From Deltaproteobacteria bacterium (lineage in GTDB: Bacteria > Desulfobacterota > Desulfobacteria > Desulfobacterales > Desulfosarcinaceae): a stretch of DNA of 39,558 nt. The translations under genes were made by a program, and so were the position numbers. How positions within the stretch are numbered: the stretch's first letter is position 1; each line of letters opens with the position of its first letter. The notes beneath the pieces were generated by a model. It was given only the letters and a program-made list of their open reading frames with translations, did no database searches and was not told where the DNA came from. The stretch spans positions 1-39,558 of the forward strand of contig PDTK01000043.1 in assembly GCA_002747175.1 (NCBI GenBank), in the 5' to 3' direction. Below, piece by piece: positions 31,404 through 39,558 of this stretch.

Positions 31404-31543
31404 GTGTCTGTCCAGAAATAGACAAATTTGGTCGAGATCAGGGCTTTCGAACATTTTTACCGGAGGCATATGGTTATATTCCGAGGATAAAAATGTTCGT
31501 ATAACGCAGATATCGGGCAAATTGGCCATTTCCGGATGGACAC
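31404..31543 (+). mobile_element. MITE-like element, copy C, between recC and recB
   Basis: This 140-bp element begins 8 bp after the recC stop. Its left arm GTGTCTGTCCAGAAATAGAC and its right arm (reverse complement GTGTCCATCCGGAAATGGCC) are terminal inverted repeats. The centre contains AACATTTTTACCGGAGG and GGATAAAAATGTT, which can form a hairpin. TAGGTA (31398-31403) and TAGGCA (31544-31549) are near-identical 6-bp flanks. It carries no ORF of its own, but an in-frame ATG for recB lies in its right end. Confidence 0.75.
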
Positions 31544-31571
31544 TAGGCAGCCCATTTGTTGCGATGGTCCC

Positions 31572-34500
31572 ATGAACACACAAACGTCCATTGAGTTTAC
31601 ACCGTTAGAAGATATCCGGCGGGTCGATCTGCAACGCCACGCCCTGATCGAAGCCTCGGCCGGAACGGGGAAAACCTACACCATCGAAAACCTGGTGGTG
31701 AGGCTGCTGGAGGAAGAACCGGACCTGACCCTGGAACAGATCCTTCTGGTAACCTTTACCGAAAAAGCCACCGGTGAGCTCAAACAGCGGATCCGCAGCA
31801 AGATCGAAGAAGCCCTGGACAGCCACCGGATAACCGACGGCAATTCCCGGCAAAAACTGCACCAGGCCTTAGAAAGATTTGATTCGGCTGCCATCACCAC
31901 CATCCATGGTTTCTGTCATACCCTGCTCAGGGAGTTTCCCTTTGAAACCGGCAACCTGTTCCAGCAGGAGCTGGTCGATGATGCACCTTTGACGGAAAAA
32001 CTGCTCCAACGGCAGATACGAATGGATTGGCCCCGGCGATTCGGCCGGCGTCTGTCCACCTTGCTTGATCTCGCTGGTTTTTCCGGTGCACCGGATCGCT
32101 TTATGGGAACCGTCCTGGACCTGCACCGGCATCTTTCCCACGATCCGCGGGCCCAGTGTCTGATACCCGATCCTGCGGATCTGGAACTGGACACATTGTG
32201 GCGAGCCGCCGAAAATGCCATTATCGCCCTTCGGCAACTAATCGGCGATACGACCTGCTGGATCGACGGATACGGACGGCTGAACATCAACAAACGCTCC
32301 AAAAACGCCATCATCCGGGACATGGTCGAACCGCTTTGTCAGATGCTGGCCGCCATGGATGAAGACCGGCCGGATCTGGTACAATTCCGGCCGCTGGTGG
32401 ATGTCCTCGTCAAGCGCCACACATCCGGTGGTCGGAACATAGACCGCCTGGTACCCCAAAAATGGCTGAAAGCCGGTGCAAATCCGGACGTCTGTCCCAA
32501 CCTTGAATCCGTCCGTGACCAGCTGGAAGAACTGGTGACGCGTTTCACACAATTGGGACACCTGCTAACCATTTCCACCACCAGACAATTGCAGGAGGAT
32601 ACAGATCATTTAAAAAAAAGCCAGGGATGGATCAGCTACCAGGACATGCTGGCCCGAGTGGCCGATTTTGTGACAGGAGAGGGGAACAAAGCCGCGATCG
32701 ACCTGATCCGGCACCGCTACAGGGTGGCCTTCGTGGATGAATTCCAGGATACCGATGCCCTGCAATGGCGTATTTTCAGCACCCTTTTCCTGACCGCCGG
32801 TCCTGCATCCACCGCCAACCGACTTTTTTTGATCGGCGATCCCAAACAGAGCATCTACGCCTTCCGCGGTGCCGACGTATTCACCTACCTTCAGGCCCGC
32901 CACCGCATGGCGCAACTGGCCGATGCAGAACGGGCCAACCTTTACGTGCTACAGACCAATTGGCGCAGTGTGCCGGACCTGGTTTCCGCATTCAACCGCA
33001 TTTTCATCCAGGACGACTGGTTCGGACCAGCGGATCACCGCAACCACTATGATATTGGGTATACCCCGTCCTTGTCGCCGCCTGAATGCCAACGACCGGC
33101 GGACATGGCCGCCGACCGATCGGGAGTGCCGCCCCTGAACCTGGTTGATTTAACCGATAGTCCCAGTCACACGGAGGCCAAAAAACGGCTGGCCGGTTTC
33201 ATCTGCCGTGAAATCGTGGACCTCATAAACAGTGAGGCGATCCGCCTGGACGATGGCCAGGGACAAAAACGGCCCTTGCATTTTGGCGACATGGCCATAC
33301 TGGTCAGGGGGCAGTCGGAGTTCCGTCAGATCGAACCGTTGCTGGTCCAGGCATCCATCCCTTACGCCTATTATCGCAAACCGGGGCTGTTTCAGTCACG
33401 GGAGGCGCATTGGCTGGGCCTGGTACTCAGGGCCATCGGTGCCCCCCATCTGTCGTCAGCCGTCAATTCGGCACTATTGACACCCTTTTTCGACCGGCAG
33501 CCCGCCGACCTGATCTCACGCAGCGCCCATTCGACCAGCGGCGTCATCGACCGGCTGCTGTATCACTGGCACAATCTTGCGCTGGAGCGGCGCTGGGGCG
33601 TATTGTTCCAGTCGCTTATGGAAACTTCGGGCATGGCCTGGCGGCAGGCCACAACCCCCGACTGGAAGCGCCGGGCCGCCAATTGGCAGCAGCTTTGCGA
33701 TTATCTGGAGTTGCACGCCTATAACCGGAAACTGGACATCGGCGGCCTGACAGCCCTTTTGGACAGCCTGCGCCGATCGGCCGTTACCGCCGAATCCGAT
33801 GCCGACATCCACCAGATCGAAGATGAAAGCCAAAAGGTCCAGATCCTGACCATGCATGTGAGCAAGGGCCTGGAGTTCCCCGTGGTGTTTATTGCCGGGG
33901 GATTGACCATGCGTCCGGACGACGGTTTGCGTATCTACCACGAAACCGATTCCGGCCATTACCAGGACACCTTCCGCAAGGTGATCGACCTGACCGCATC
34001 GACCGGCGAAAACCGGTATCGTAAAGAAATTATAGATGAAGATAAACGATTATATTATGTATCACTTACACGTGCCCGTTTAAAGCTTTACATTCCATAT
34101 TTTCCGGACCGGCGAAACCATCGTTGGATCGGGCCCCTCAGCCGATTCGTGGTCCAAAGCATAGACCGGGTGACCGCCGAAAAGGACAAGACCACGGCTT
34201 CCTGGCAGTGGCGAACCCCCGGTCTGGAGATCACCCGGGATTTGCCGTCGGCCCCGGTCACGGTTTCGCATGGCATCCAGACAATTGGGTTGCCGATGGA
34301 CAAACGGCTGCCCGGTCAGGCCGATTATCGTCGGCGCAAAATCAATCTGGCATCCTTTTCCAGCATCGTGCATCGAATCGGTACACCGCCGGAAATCGAA
34401 TCCGCAAAACAGGGATTCGGACTCCTGGAATCTACGGGGCGGGATATGGACGAGCCCATCGAACCGGCCGCGGACACACTGATGGATCCTAGGATTCCCG

Positions 34501-35222
34501 ATGAATTGCCGGGCGGCCCCCGCATGGGATCCATGTTTCATCATGTTTTCGAAAACATTGATTTCCAGGCGGTCGTAGACGGTCCCCCGGACATCCTGTC
34601 AATGGATGCCATGCGGAAAGTCATTCAGGATGCCATGGAATTGTACCGCATCGATACGCGCTGGACATACCAGGTGGCCGGGGTGGTTGCCGCCACCTTG
34701 CGCACCCCCTTTGACATTGACGGTGACACCCTGGTCCTGGGCCGGCTTGAAACATCCATGCGGCGGCACGAGATGGAGTTTTATTATCCCCTGGCGGAAA
34801 GCCCCGATCCGAATCTGTCCTTGCCGGGTGTGTCCGTGGACGCAGACAGAAAAGGAGACCTGTTCATCCGCGGGTTCATCGACCTGGTCTTTTCCTGGAA
34901 AGGGCGTTTTTATATTGCTGACTGGAAATCCAACCGCCTGACAGCGGGATACGGCGAAGCATCCCTGGCCGGCGAAATTGCCGAAGCCGGCTACGATCTG
35001 CAATACCGCCTGTACACCATCGCCGTTTTGCGCTGGCTCAAGGCGCGTTTGGGCACCCGTTTCGATCCTCAACACCACTTCGGCGGTGCCATGTACCTGT
35101 TCATTCGCGGCGCCGCTGCCCCGGGATCAGAAGGTTTGTTCTTTGTGCGCCCGGAGCAGTTGCTGCCCATGAATAGACTTCAGACAACCATTGAAAAACA
35201 ACTTGGGGGGCAGTCATGGTAG
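31572..35222 (+). CDS. recB: Exodeoxyribonuclease V subunit beta (RecB)
   Basis: The 1216-aa subunit carries the 3'-5' UvrD-type helicase and the single nuclease of RecBCD. Motifs: Walker A ASAGTGKT (28-35), a Ia-like VTFTEKATGELKQRI, Walker B DEFQDTD (389-395), GDPKQSIYAFRGAD (about 422-435), motif IV-like TNWRS, and LTMHVSKGLEFPVVF with YVSLTRARLKLYI. The C-terminal nuclease has FIDLVFSWKGRFYIADWKSN, with Asp and the Asp-Trp-Lys of the catalytic site (D1117, K1119). ATG 31572 matches relatives best; ATG 31536 lies in the MITE right end and would add 12 residues. Neither has a clear ribosome binding site. It overlaps recD by 7 bp. Confidence 0.96.
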   Translation: MNTQTSIEFTPLEDIRRVDLQRHALIEASAGTGKTYTIENLVVRLLEEEPDLTLEQILLVTFTEKATGELKQRIRSKIEEALDSHRITDGNSRQKLHQALERFDSAAITTIHGFCHTLLREFPFETGNLFQQELVDDAPLTEKLLQRQIRMDWPRRFGRRLSTLLDLAGFSGAPDRFMGTVLDLHRHLSHDPRAQCLIPDPADLELDTLWRAAENAIIALRQLIGDTTCWIDGYGRLNINKRSKNAIIRDMVEPLCQMLAAMDEDRPDLVQFRPLVDVLVKRHTSGGRNIDRLVPQKWLKAGANPDVCPNLESVRDQLEELVTRFTQLGHLLTISTTRQLQEDTDHLKKSQGWISYQDMLARVADFVTGEGNKAAIDLIRHRYRVAFVDEFQDTDALQWRIFSTLFLTAGPASTANRLFLIGDPKQSIYAFRGADVFTYLQARHRMAQLADAERANLYVLQTNWRSVPDLVSAFNRIFIQDDWFGPADHRNHYDIGYTPSLSPPECQRPADMAADRSGVPPLNLVDLTDSPSHTEAKKRLAGFICREIVDLINSEAIRLDDGQGQKRPLHFGDMAILVRGQSEFRQIEPLLVQASIPYAYYRKPGLFQSREAHWLGLVLRAIGAPHLSSAVNSALLTPFFDRQPADLISRSAHSTSGVIDRLLYHWHNLALERRWGVLFQSLMETSGMAWRQATTPDWKRRAANWQQLCDYLELHAYNRKLDIGGLTALLDSLRRSAVTAESDADIHQIEDESQKVQILTMHVSKGLEFPVVFIAGGLTMRPDDGLRIYHETDSGHYQDTFRKVIDLTASTGENRYRKEIIDEDKRLYYVSLTRARLKLYIPYFPDRRNHRWIGPLSRFVVQSIDRVTAEKDKTTASWQWRTPGLEITRDLPSAPVTVSHGIQTIGLPMDKRLPGQADYRRRKINLASFSSIVHRIGTPPEIESAKQGFGLLESTGRDMDEPIEPAADTLMDPRIPDELPGGPRMGSMFHHVFENIDFQAVVDGPPDILSMDAMRKVIQDAMELYRIDTRWTYQVAGVVAATLRTPFDIDGDTLVLGRLETSMRRHEMEFYYPLAESPDPNLSLPGVSVDADRKGDLFIRGFIDLVFSWKGRFYIADWKSNRLTAGYGEASLAGEIAEAGYDLQYRLYTIAVLRWLKARLGTRFDPQHHFGGAMYLFIRGAAAPGSEGLFFVRPEQLLPMNRLQTTIEKQLGGQSW

Positions 35223-37210
35223 ACCGCTCGCACCCATCCCCCATCGAACGGCTTCAACTGTTCGGCATTGGTGTGCCACCGCAAACGGCCGATCAATTGG
35301 GGAAGCTGGTGGAACAACTGGATCTGTCCGATCTGGACCTGATGACCATGCGGGATCTGCTGCAACAAGCCTTTGATCCCCGGGATTCGGGTTTGATCAC
35401 CCTTTTGTCCCTCATGTTTGCCGCCCTGAATGCGGGCAGCCTGTGCCTGCCCATGGAGCGCGATGAACTGCTGGCACATCCGATGCTAACGGATACGGTT
35501 GATACGGGCCCATCTGTTTCGCTGGTGGATGGAATGATGGACGGTCTGGCCGCCAACCACTATTCCCATCTGATCGGCAAGGCGGGAGAAGCCGATTTCA
35601 AGCCCCTGGTGCTGGATACACAAACCGGTCGGCAACTGCTTTATTTTCAACGCTTTCACCATCACGAACAGCAACTTAAAAATCATCTGGCGGCTTTTCT
35701 GGATCAATGCGGCACCGATTTCCCCGATGAAAAAAAGGTGCAGGCGATCATCGATCATATCTACGACAGTCGCGGCATCATTCGCCATGGTGCGTGCAAT
35801 GCGCCGATCATCCGTGACCCCTATCAGGAACAAGCCATTCGGTGGGCGCTTTCGACCCCCCTGCTGATCGTATCCGGCGGTCCGGGTACGGGCAAGACAT
35901 CCCTGCTGGCCAACATTCTCAGGGCACTGGTCAGATGCGGCACAGATCCTGGGCGCATTCATCTGGCGGCGCCAACCGGTCGCGCCGCCCAGCGCATGAG
36001 CGAAGCATTGACGGCCAGCCTGGCAACCATTGCAGAACCGGATCCCGAAGACCGCCGGCTGAATCGGCTGAAAGGATCGACCCTGCACAAATTGCTGGGA
36101 TACAACCATCGCAGCGGCACCTTTACCTACTATCGGGACCGCCCCCTGAATGCCGACATTCTCGCCGTGGACGAGGTCTCCATGGTGGATGTGGTCATGA
36201 TGGACCGGCTTTTCCAGGCTGTCGATCCTGCACGCACCCGGGTGATCCTGATGGGAGACAAGGACCAGCTGCCATCGGTGGAAGCCGGGTCGGTCCTGGC
36301 CGACCTGAGCATCTCCGACAATACGCCGTGGAAATCAAATGTGGTCATCCTGCACAACGTTTACCGTTCAGGCGGCCGGCTGCTCGAACTTTCCCGGACA
36401 ATCAATGATGGTCAACCGGTCTCACTCAAATCGACAGATTTTGCTTCGGCGCTCTCCATGGAAACCGGCCAATGGGCTTTCGTGGAATTACCCGAAGGGC
36501 CTGTTCCCGATGCGGATATCGAAGCCTGGGCAAGGCATCACTATATTCAGCCGCCGGATGAGGGCGTCAACGGATACCTGGACGACGTTTTGGCCTTGGG
36601 TCAGGCCAGCGATTCAACCCAACCCATCGAACATTCACCGGCACGAATGGCTCTGCTCGACAGCCTGTTCGACGCTGCCTGCCGCCGCCGGATTCTGACC
36701 GTCCTGCGCCACGGGCCCAGAGGTGCCTGCGAGATCAACACCCGCATTGCACGGCACCTGCAGCCACGTTTTGATCCTGGTTGCCCACCGGGCAACCGCC
36801 TTTTCAACGGCGCCTTGATCATGATCACCCGCAACGATTATGCCCGCAGTCTGTTCAACGGGGACATCGGCATCGTGCTTCGGAATTCTGAAAATGGTGA
36901 TTACCAGGCATTTTTTCGGCATACCGCAGGGGTATCGGCCTTTCCGGCCATGGGCCTGCCGGATTGGGAACTGGCCTTTGCCATGACCGTGCATAAAAGC
37001 CAGGGCTCCGAATTCGAAGATACCTGCCTGATTCTGCCTGATGACAGGCAGCATCGGCTGCTGTCCCGGGAAATCCTGTATACGGCCGTTACCCGTGCAT
37101 CCCGGCGCCTGATCGTTTGCGGCACGGTTCCGGTATTCGAGGCAGCCCTGGAACGAACCATCAACCGGACTTCGGGCATGGTAACGCCGTCAGCCCACCC
37201 ATCCCATTGA
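35216..37210 (+). CDS. recD: Exodeoxyribonuclease V subunit alpha (RecD)
   Basis: The 664-aa protein is the 5'-3' SF1B helicase of RecBCD. An N-terminal region (about 1-200) is followed by Walker A SGGPGTGKTSLL (about 220-231), AAPTGRAAQRM (motif Ia), TLHKLLGYN, Walker B LAVDEVSMVDVVMMDRL and GDKDQLPSVEAGSVL. The C-terminal UvrD-like end has MTVHKSQGSEFEDTCLILPD (about 589-608) and LYTAVTRASRRLIVCG. Length is near E. coli RecD (608 aa). Its ATG at 35216 lies 7 bp inside recB and follows GGGGGG, so it is translationally coupled. Confidence 0.97.
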   Translation: MVDRSHPSPIERLQLFGIGVPPQTADQLGKLVEQLDLSDLDLMTMRDLLQQAFDPRDSGLITLLSLMFAALNAGSLCLPMERDELLAHPMLTDTVDTGPSVSLVDGMMDGLAANHYSHLIGKAGEADFKPLVLDTQTGRQLLYFQRFHHHEQQLKNHLAAFLDQCGTDFPDEKKVQAIIDHIYDSRGIIRHGACNAPIIRDPYQEQAIRWALSTPLLIVSGGPGTGKTSLLANILRALVRCGTDPGRIHLAAPTGRAAQRMSEALTASLATIAEPDPEDRRLNRLKGSTLHKLLGYNHRSGTFTYYRDRPLNADILAVDEVSMVDVVMMDRLFQAVDPARTRVILMGDKDQLPSVEAGSVLADLSISDNTPWKSNVVILHNVYRSGGRLLELSRTINDGQPVSLKSTDFASALSMETGQWAFVELPEGPVPDADIEAWARHHYIQPPDEGVNGYLDDVLALGQASDSTQPIEHSPARMALLDSLFDAACRRRILTVLRHGPRGACEINTRIARHLQPRFDPGCPPGNRLFNGALIMITRNDYARSLFNGDIGIVLRNSENGDYQAFFRHTAGVSAFPAMGLPDWELAFAMTVHKSQGSEFEDTCLILPDDRQHRLLSREILYTAVTRASRRLIVCGTVPVFEAALERTINRTSGMVTPSAHPSH

Positions 37211-37480
37211 TTCCAGCCGTTGACAAGCTTCAGATAAATTTTTACCATGCTGATATAATTCACGATAAAGGCAAGAAACCGGCCATAATACAGAAAGCGA
37301 TCCGGACCATCCGGAACCGTATTTCATGGGTTGGTCCGCAGCAGGATCCTGGAGATCAGCAAGCGAAAAAATTGTGCCGATTTGTTTTGCCAACTACCAC
37401 CGAGTGTGTTTTCACGTGAAACTTTTCTCTGCAATTCCATTGACTTATTTTCATTCGGAAGATGAATCCGATTTATGATT
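37211..37480. other. Non-coding region after recD
   Basis: No credible gene is seen. Short frames here lack ribosome binding sites and family resemblance. The only notable signal is the parS-like palindrome at 37408-37423. No terminator with a T run is apparent behind recD. Confidence 0.4.
37408..37423. promoter_or_regulatory. parS-like palindrome (weak candidate)
   Basis: GTTTTCACGTGAAACT contains the 12-bp perfect palindrome TTTCACGTGAAA and matches 13 of 16 positions of the ParB-binding parS consensus TGTTTCACGTGAAACA. It lies in non-coding DNA between recD and RNA element copy 3. No parA or parB gene is in the window. Confidence 0.3.
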
Positions 37481-37509
37481 TTGACAATGTGTGAAGGTTC
37501 AAGTAATGG
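37481..37509 (+). promoter_or_regulatory. Putative sigma-70 promoter for RNA element copy 3
   Basis: A perfect TTGACA (37481-37486) is followed after 17 bp by TAATGG (37504-37509), a weak -10. Transcription would start near 37516, about 29 nt before the closing stem of the structured element. Confidence 0.4.
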
Positions 37510-37540
37510 AAAAGGTTCGAAATCTGTAAAACCATCCGGT

Positions 37541-37700
37541 ACCTGTTCACGGGGTAGAAACAGCTTACAGCCTGTAAGGTAAAGCCGGCAGGCCCTTGCA
37601 GGGTGTAAACAGATGGGCGGATTCGGACACGCAGACCGATTGGGCATCCACTTCAATTGCCCGGTAACAAAACAGGCGCGGTGCCCTGTGAACGCCTGCA
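37541..37700 (+). ncRNA. Candidate structured RNA, copy 3 (leader of small membrane protein gene)
   Basis: GTTCAC (37545-37550) pairs with GTGAAC (37688-37693), extended by GGG/CCC after a bulged T. The 3' core 37617-37694 aligns over 78 nt without gaps to copy 2 (61 identical). An internal hairpin CTTACA/TGTAAG (about 37564-37578) and a GGGCA/TGCCC hairpin (about 37645-37666) are plausible. A ribosome binding site and the ATG of a 60-aa membrane protein lie 25 and 44 nt after the stem, so it may be a 5' leader element or an independent RNA. Confidence 0.5.
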
Positions 37701-37737
37701 CCGTTTGATCACACAAACAGGAGTTGATTCACCGACC

Positions 37738-37920
37738 ATGACCGTCCTCAAAGCCATTCCGATTCTCCTGGCGGCGTTTCTTTTGGGAAACTGGTTTCTC
37801 TCCGAAGCCAGGAAAGCCAAGGTGGCCCGCAAGCCCTGGTACGCCCCCTATCTGACCGTTCCGGGTATTTTGATCATCATCGTCTTCATGATTCCCGTCT
37901 ATCTCCGGTTTTTCCATTGA
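37738..37920 (+). CDS. 60-aa membrane protein of unknown function
   Basis: The short protein has two hydrophobic helices (about 5-19 and 40-57) separated by a basic segment SEARKAKVARKPWYAPYL. I recognise no family. AGGAG (37719-37723) lies 14 nt before the ATG, somewhat far. It follows the RNA element copy 3 and is 16 bp before the helicase gene on the same strand, so it is probably cotranscribed with it. Confidence 0.6.
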   Translation: MTVLKAIPILLAAFLLGNWFLSEARKAKVARKPWYAPYLTVPGILIIIVFMIPVYLRFFH

Positions 37921-37936
37921 TCGCGGATGGTCTGTC

Positions 37937-39355
37937 GTGAATGCCGCCACCGCCAAACAGGGGACAATCAAGGTCACCATCGACCATTCCCTGAGATTGA
38001 ATCCCATCCCGGACGACCTGCTGGCGGCCCTGGTGCAGCGGTTTCAAATGGTCAACCCCAAATGGCTGGAAAATGAACGCATGGGCCGCTGGAACCGCGG
38101 AACCAAGCGGGTGCTTCGCTTCTATCGCCGTTTCGGAAAGGCCGGCATTGTCTTGCCGCGTGGATATACCCGTCAGCTTATCCTTACGCTAACCCGGGAA
38201 AAACGCCGCTTCGAAATCGACGACCGCCGCCGATCACTGGATGACGTGGATTTTCAATTCCAGGGAATGCTCAAGGCATTCCAGATGGACGCCGTGGCCG
38301 ATATGCTGAAAAAAGAGTCCGGCACCTTGAGCGCCCCCACGGGCAGCGGCAAGACCGTCATGGGGCTGTATATGATTGCCCGGCGGCGGCAACCGACGGT
38401 CATCGTGGTGCATACCAAGGATCTGGCATTCCAGTGGATTCAGCGCATCGAGCAGTTTTTGGGCATTCCTGCGGATCGGATCGGGCTGCTCGGTGCCGGC
38501 AAGAAAAAAATCGGTGAACAGATTACCGTGGCACTGGTTCAATCCCTGTACCGGGCCGCCGATGGTGTTTCGCCGCGTACCGGCCACCTCGTGGTGGACG
38601 AATGCCACCGCACGCCCAGCCGCACCTTCACCGAAGCGGTCAGGGCCTTCGACTGCCGCTACCTGTTGGGACTGTCCGCCACGCCATGGCGCCGCGACAA
38701 GCTTTCCAAATTGATTTTCTGGCATCTGGGTGACCTCCACCACGAGGTGAACAAGGCCCGACTGGAAGAAAAGGGGCATATCCTCAAGGCCGATGTGGTG
38801 ATCCGTCCGACCGAATTCGAACCCTATGTGGATCCGGTCAGGGACTATTCACGCATGCTGTCGGAACTGACTGCCGACGATCATCGCAACCGGCAGATTG
38901 CCAGGGACGTAGCCCATGAAGCCAATACCGGCGACGGCATCTGCCTGGTCCTGTCAGACCGTAAAAAACATTGCGAAAACCTCCAGAGCCTGCTGCGTTT
39001 CAAGCACGAACTCGATGCGGAATTGCTGACCGGTGATGTATCCACCGAAAACCGCAAGGATGTTCTGACACGGTTGAACCGGGGGCAGGTCAAGGTCTTG
39101 ATTGCCACGGGGCAATTGATCGGCGAGGGCTTCGATTGTCCGGGGCTGACCACCTTGTTCCTGGCCACGCCGATCCGCTTCAGTGGACGGATCATGCAGT
39201 ATCTCGGGCGGGTTCTCAGGCCGTCCCCGGGAAAGGCCCGGGCCAAGGTTTACGACTATGTGGATGTAAGGGTCGCACCGCTGGTCTCTGCGGCCAGGGC
39301 GCGGCAGCGAGTGTATGCCGGCGGGGCAGGGGAAATTGTCCGGTCGTCCGGGTAG
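37937..39355 (+). CDS. SF2 DEAD/DEAH-box helicase (XPB/Rad25-like)
   Basis: The 472-aa protein has an N-terminal domain of about 105 residues, then Q-tip-like FQMDAVADML (about 112-121), Walker A APTGSGKTV (about 133-141), VVHTKDLAFQW, motif II DECH (about 221-224), and motif III LGLSATPWRRD. The C-terminal half has a TGDVSTENRKDVL segment, motif V-like LIATGQLIGEGFDCPGL and motif VI QYLGRVLRPSPGKARA. This fits the XPB/RadD-type superfamily-2 group that moves on double-stranded or branched DNA. It starts with GTG at 37937. Position after recCBD suggests a DNA repair link, which is inference. Confidence 0.88.
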   Translation: MNAATAKQGTIKVTIDHSLRLNPIPDDLLAALVQRFQMVNPKWLENERMGRWNRGTKRVLRFYRRFGKAGIVLPRGYTRQLILTLTREKRRFEIDDRRRSLDDVDFQFQGMLKAFQMDAVADMLKKESGTLSAPTGSGKTVMGLYMIARRRQPTVIVVHTKDLAFQWIQRIEQFLGIPADRIGLLGAGKKKIGEQITVALVQSLYRAADGVSPRTGHLVVDECHRTPSRTFTEAVRAFDCRYLLGLSATPWRRDKLSKLIFWHLGDLHHEVNKARLEEKGHILKADVVIRPTEFEPYVDPVRDYSRMLSELTADDHRNRQIARDVAHEANTGDGICLVLSDRKKHCENLQSLLRFKHELDAELLTGDVSTENRKDVLTRLNRGQVKVLIATGQLIGEGFDCPGLTTLFLATPIRFSGRIMQYLGRVLRPSPGKARAKVYDYVDVRVAPLVSAARARQRVYAGGAGEIVRSSG

Positions 39356-39558
39356 TGGATCTCAACAGAACGATGAAAGGAGGTTCTCTTTGGAGGTAAA
39401 TAGGGAAGGGGGCAAATCAAGATGGGTGGCCTGGCTATATCTTTGTGGAAACGCATAAAATCATGGATGTCCCCGGAATTCAATCAAGGCGGGAATGATG
39501 TTTTCGGAATTTTTTTTGCAGATCGCGGCATATTGGTGAATTTCAGGTATTGACCAAC
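39356..39558 (+). other. Window end without a firm gene
   Basis: A 43-codon ORF runs from ATG 39422 to TGA 39551-39553, preceded by GGGAAGGGGG. Its product has no recognisable family, and coding status is doubtful. Two further purine-rich GGAGG stretches (39379-39395) precede a nine-codon frame. Nothing else is seen. Confidence 0.2.

Noticed and set aside
27814..37210. AddAB instead of RecBCD
   Set aside because: Three subunits are present, the third with RecD helicase motifs, and the first lacks helicase motifs as RecC does.

Overview
The window is a bacterial chromosome segment of moderate to high GC content. Its gene families and their order fit a sulfate-reducing Desulfobacterota lineage (Desulfobacterales/Desulfosarcina-like). 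Pointers are a sigma-32 factor without a nearby E. coli-type context, an Mrp ATPase operon, a paired phenylacetate-CoA ligase and ACT-domain protein, a GAF-fused PilB/GspE ATPase, an M48-TPR protease and QueH. The assignment is inferred from family content only; no rRNA or species marker is present. No prophage, CRISPR array, transposase gene or integrase was seen.

Layout. 1-580 has no firm gene and holds a structured RNA-like element (copy 1) facing tRNA-Arg(UCU). 774-6516 (+) carries rpoH, a TPR lipoprotein, a LolB-like lipoprotein, an Mrp-type Fe-S carrier ATPase and an HD-domain dNTPase-like protein. 6801-11961 (+) carries a LapA-like membrane protein, mutS and an AMIN-type N-acetylmuramoyl-L-alanine amidase. 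12038-14841 (+) carries an enoyl-CoA hydratase, a phenylacetate-CoA ligase and a tandem ACT protein. 15000-17602 (+) carries a small membrane protein and a GAF-PilB/GspE ATPase. 17732-21499 (-) is a compact operon running maf, yggS, queH, M48 protease, with 4-bp overlaps at the first two junctions. 21679-24429 (+) carries an unrecognised Rossmann protein, RNA-like element copy 2, tRNA-Leu(UAA), a 434-bp inverted-repeat-bounded non-coding block and DAHP synthase. 24589-27483 (+) is an envelope module: an OmpA-like lipoprotein, an ECF sigma factor, a zinc-finger anti-sigma factor, an unknown exported protein and a tryptophan-rich exported protein. 27814-37210 (+) is recC-recB-recD, with MITE-like elements before recC and between recC and recB. 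37211-39355 holds a parS-like palindrome, RNA-like element copy 3, a 60-aa membrane protein and an SF2 helicase.

The two strongest discovery leads are non-coding. First, two promoter-like sites share TTGAACTTTT-N9-CGGTGTCTAA with identical spacing. One lies at the ECF sigma gene and one upstream of the tryptophan-rich exported protein gene, which predicts a small autoregulated ECF regulon. Second, a roughly 110-150 nt element occurs three times (about 471-535, 22510-22660 and 37541-37700). Its closing stem covaries, and copies 2 and 3 share an ungapped 78-nt core with 61 identical positions. I do not recognise it as a known RNA family. A third lead is a short inverted-repeat element family with 6-bp flanking direct repeats inserted around recC.
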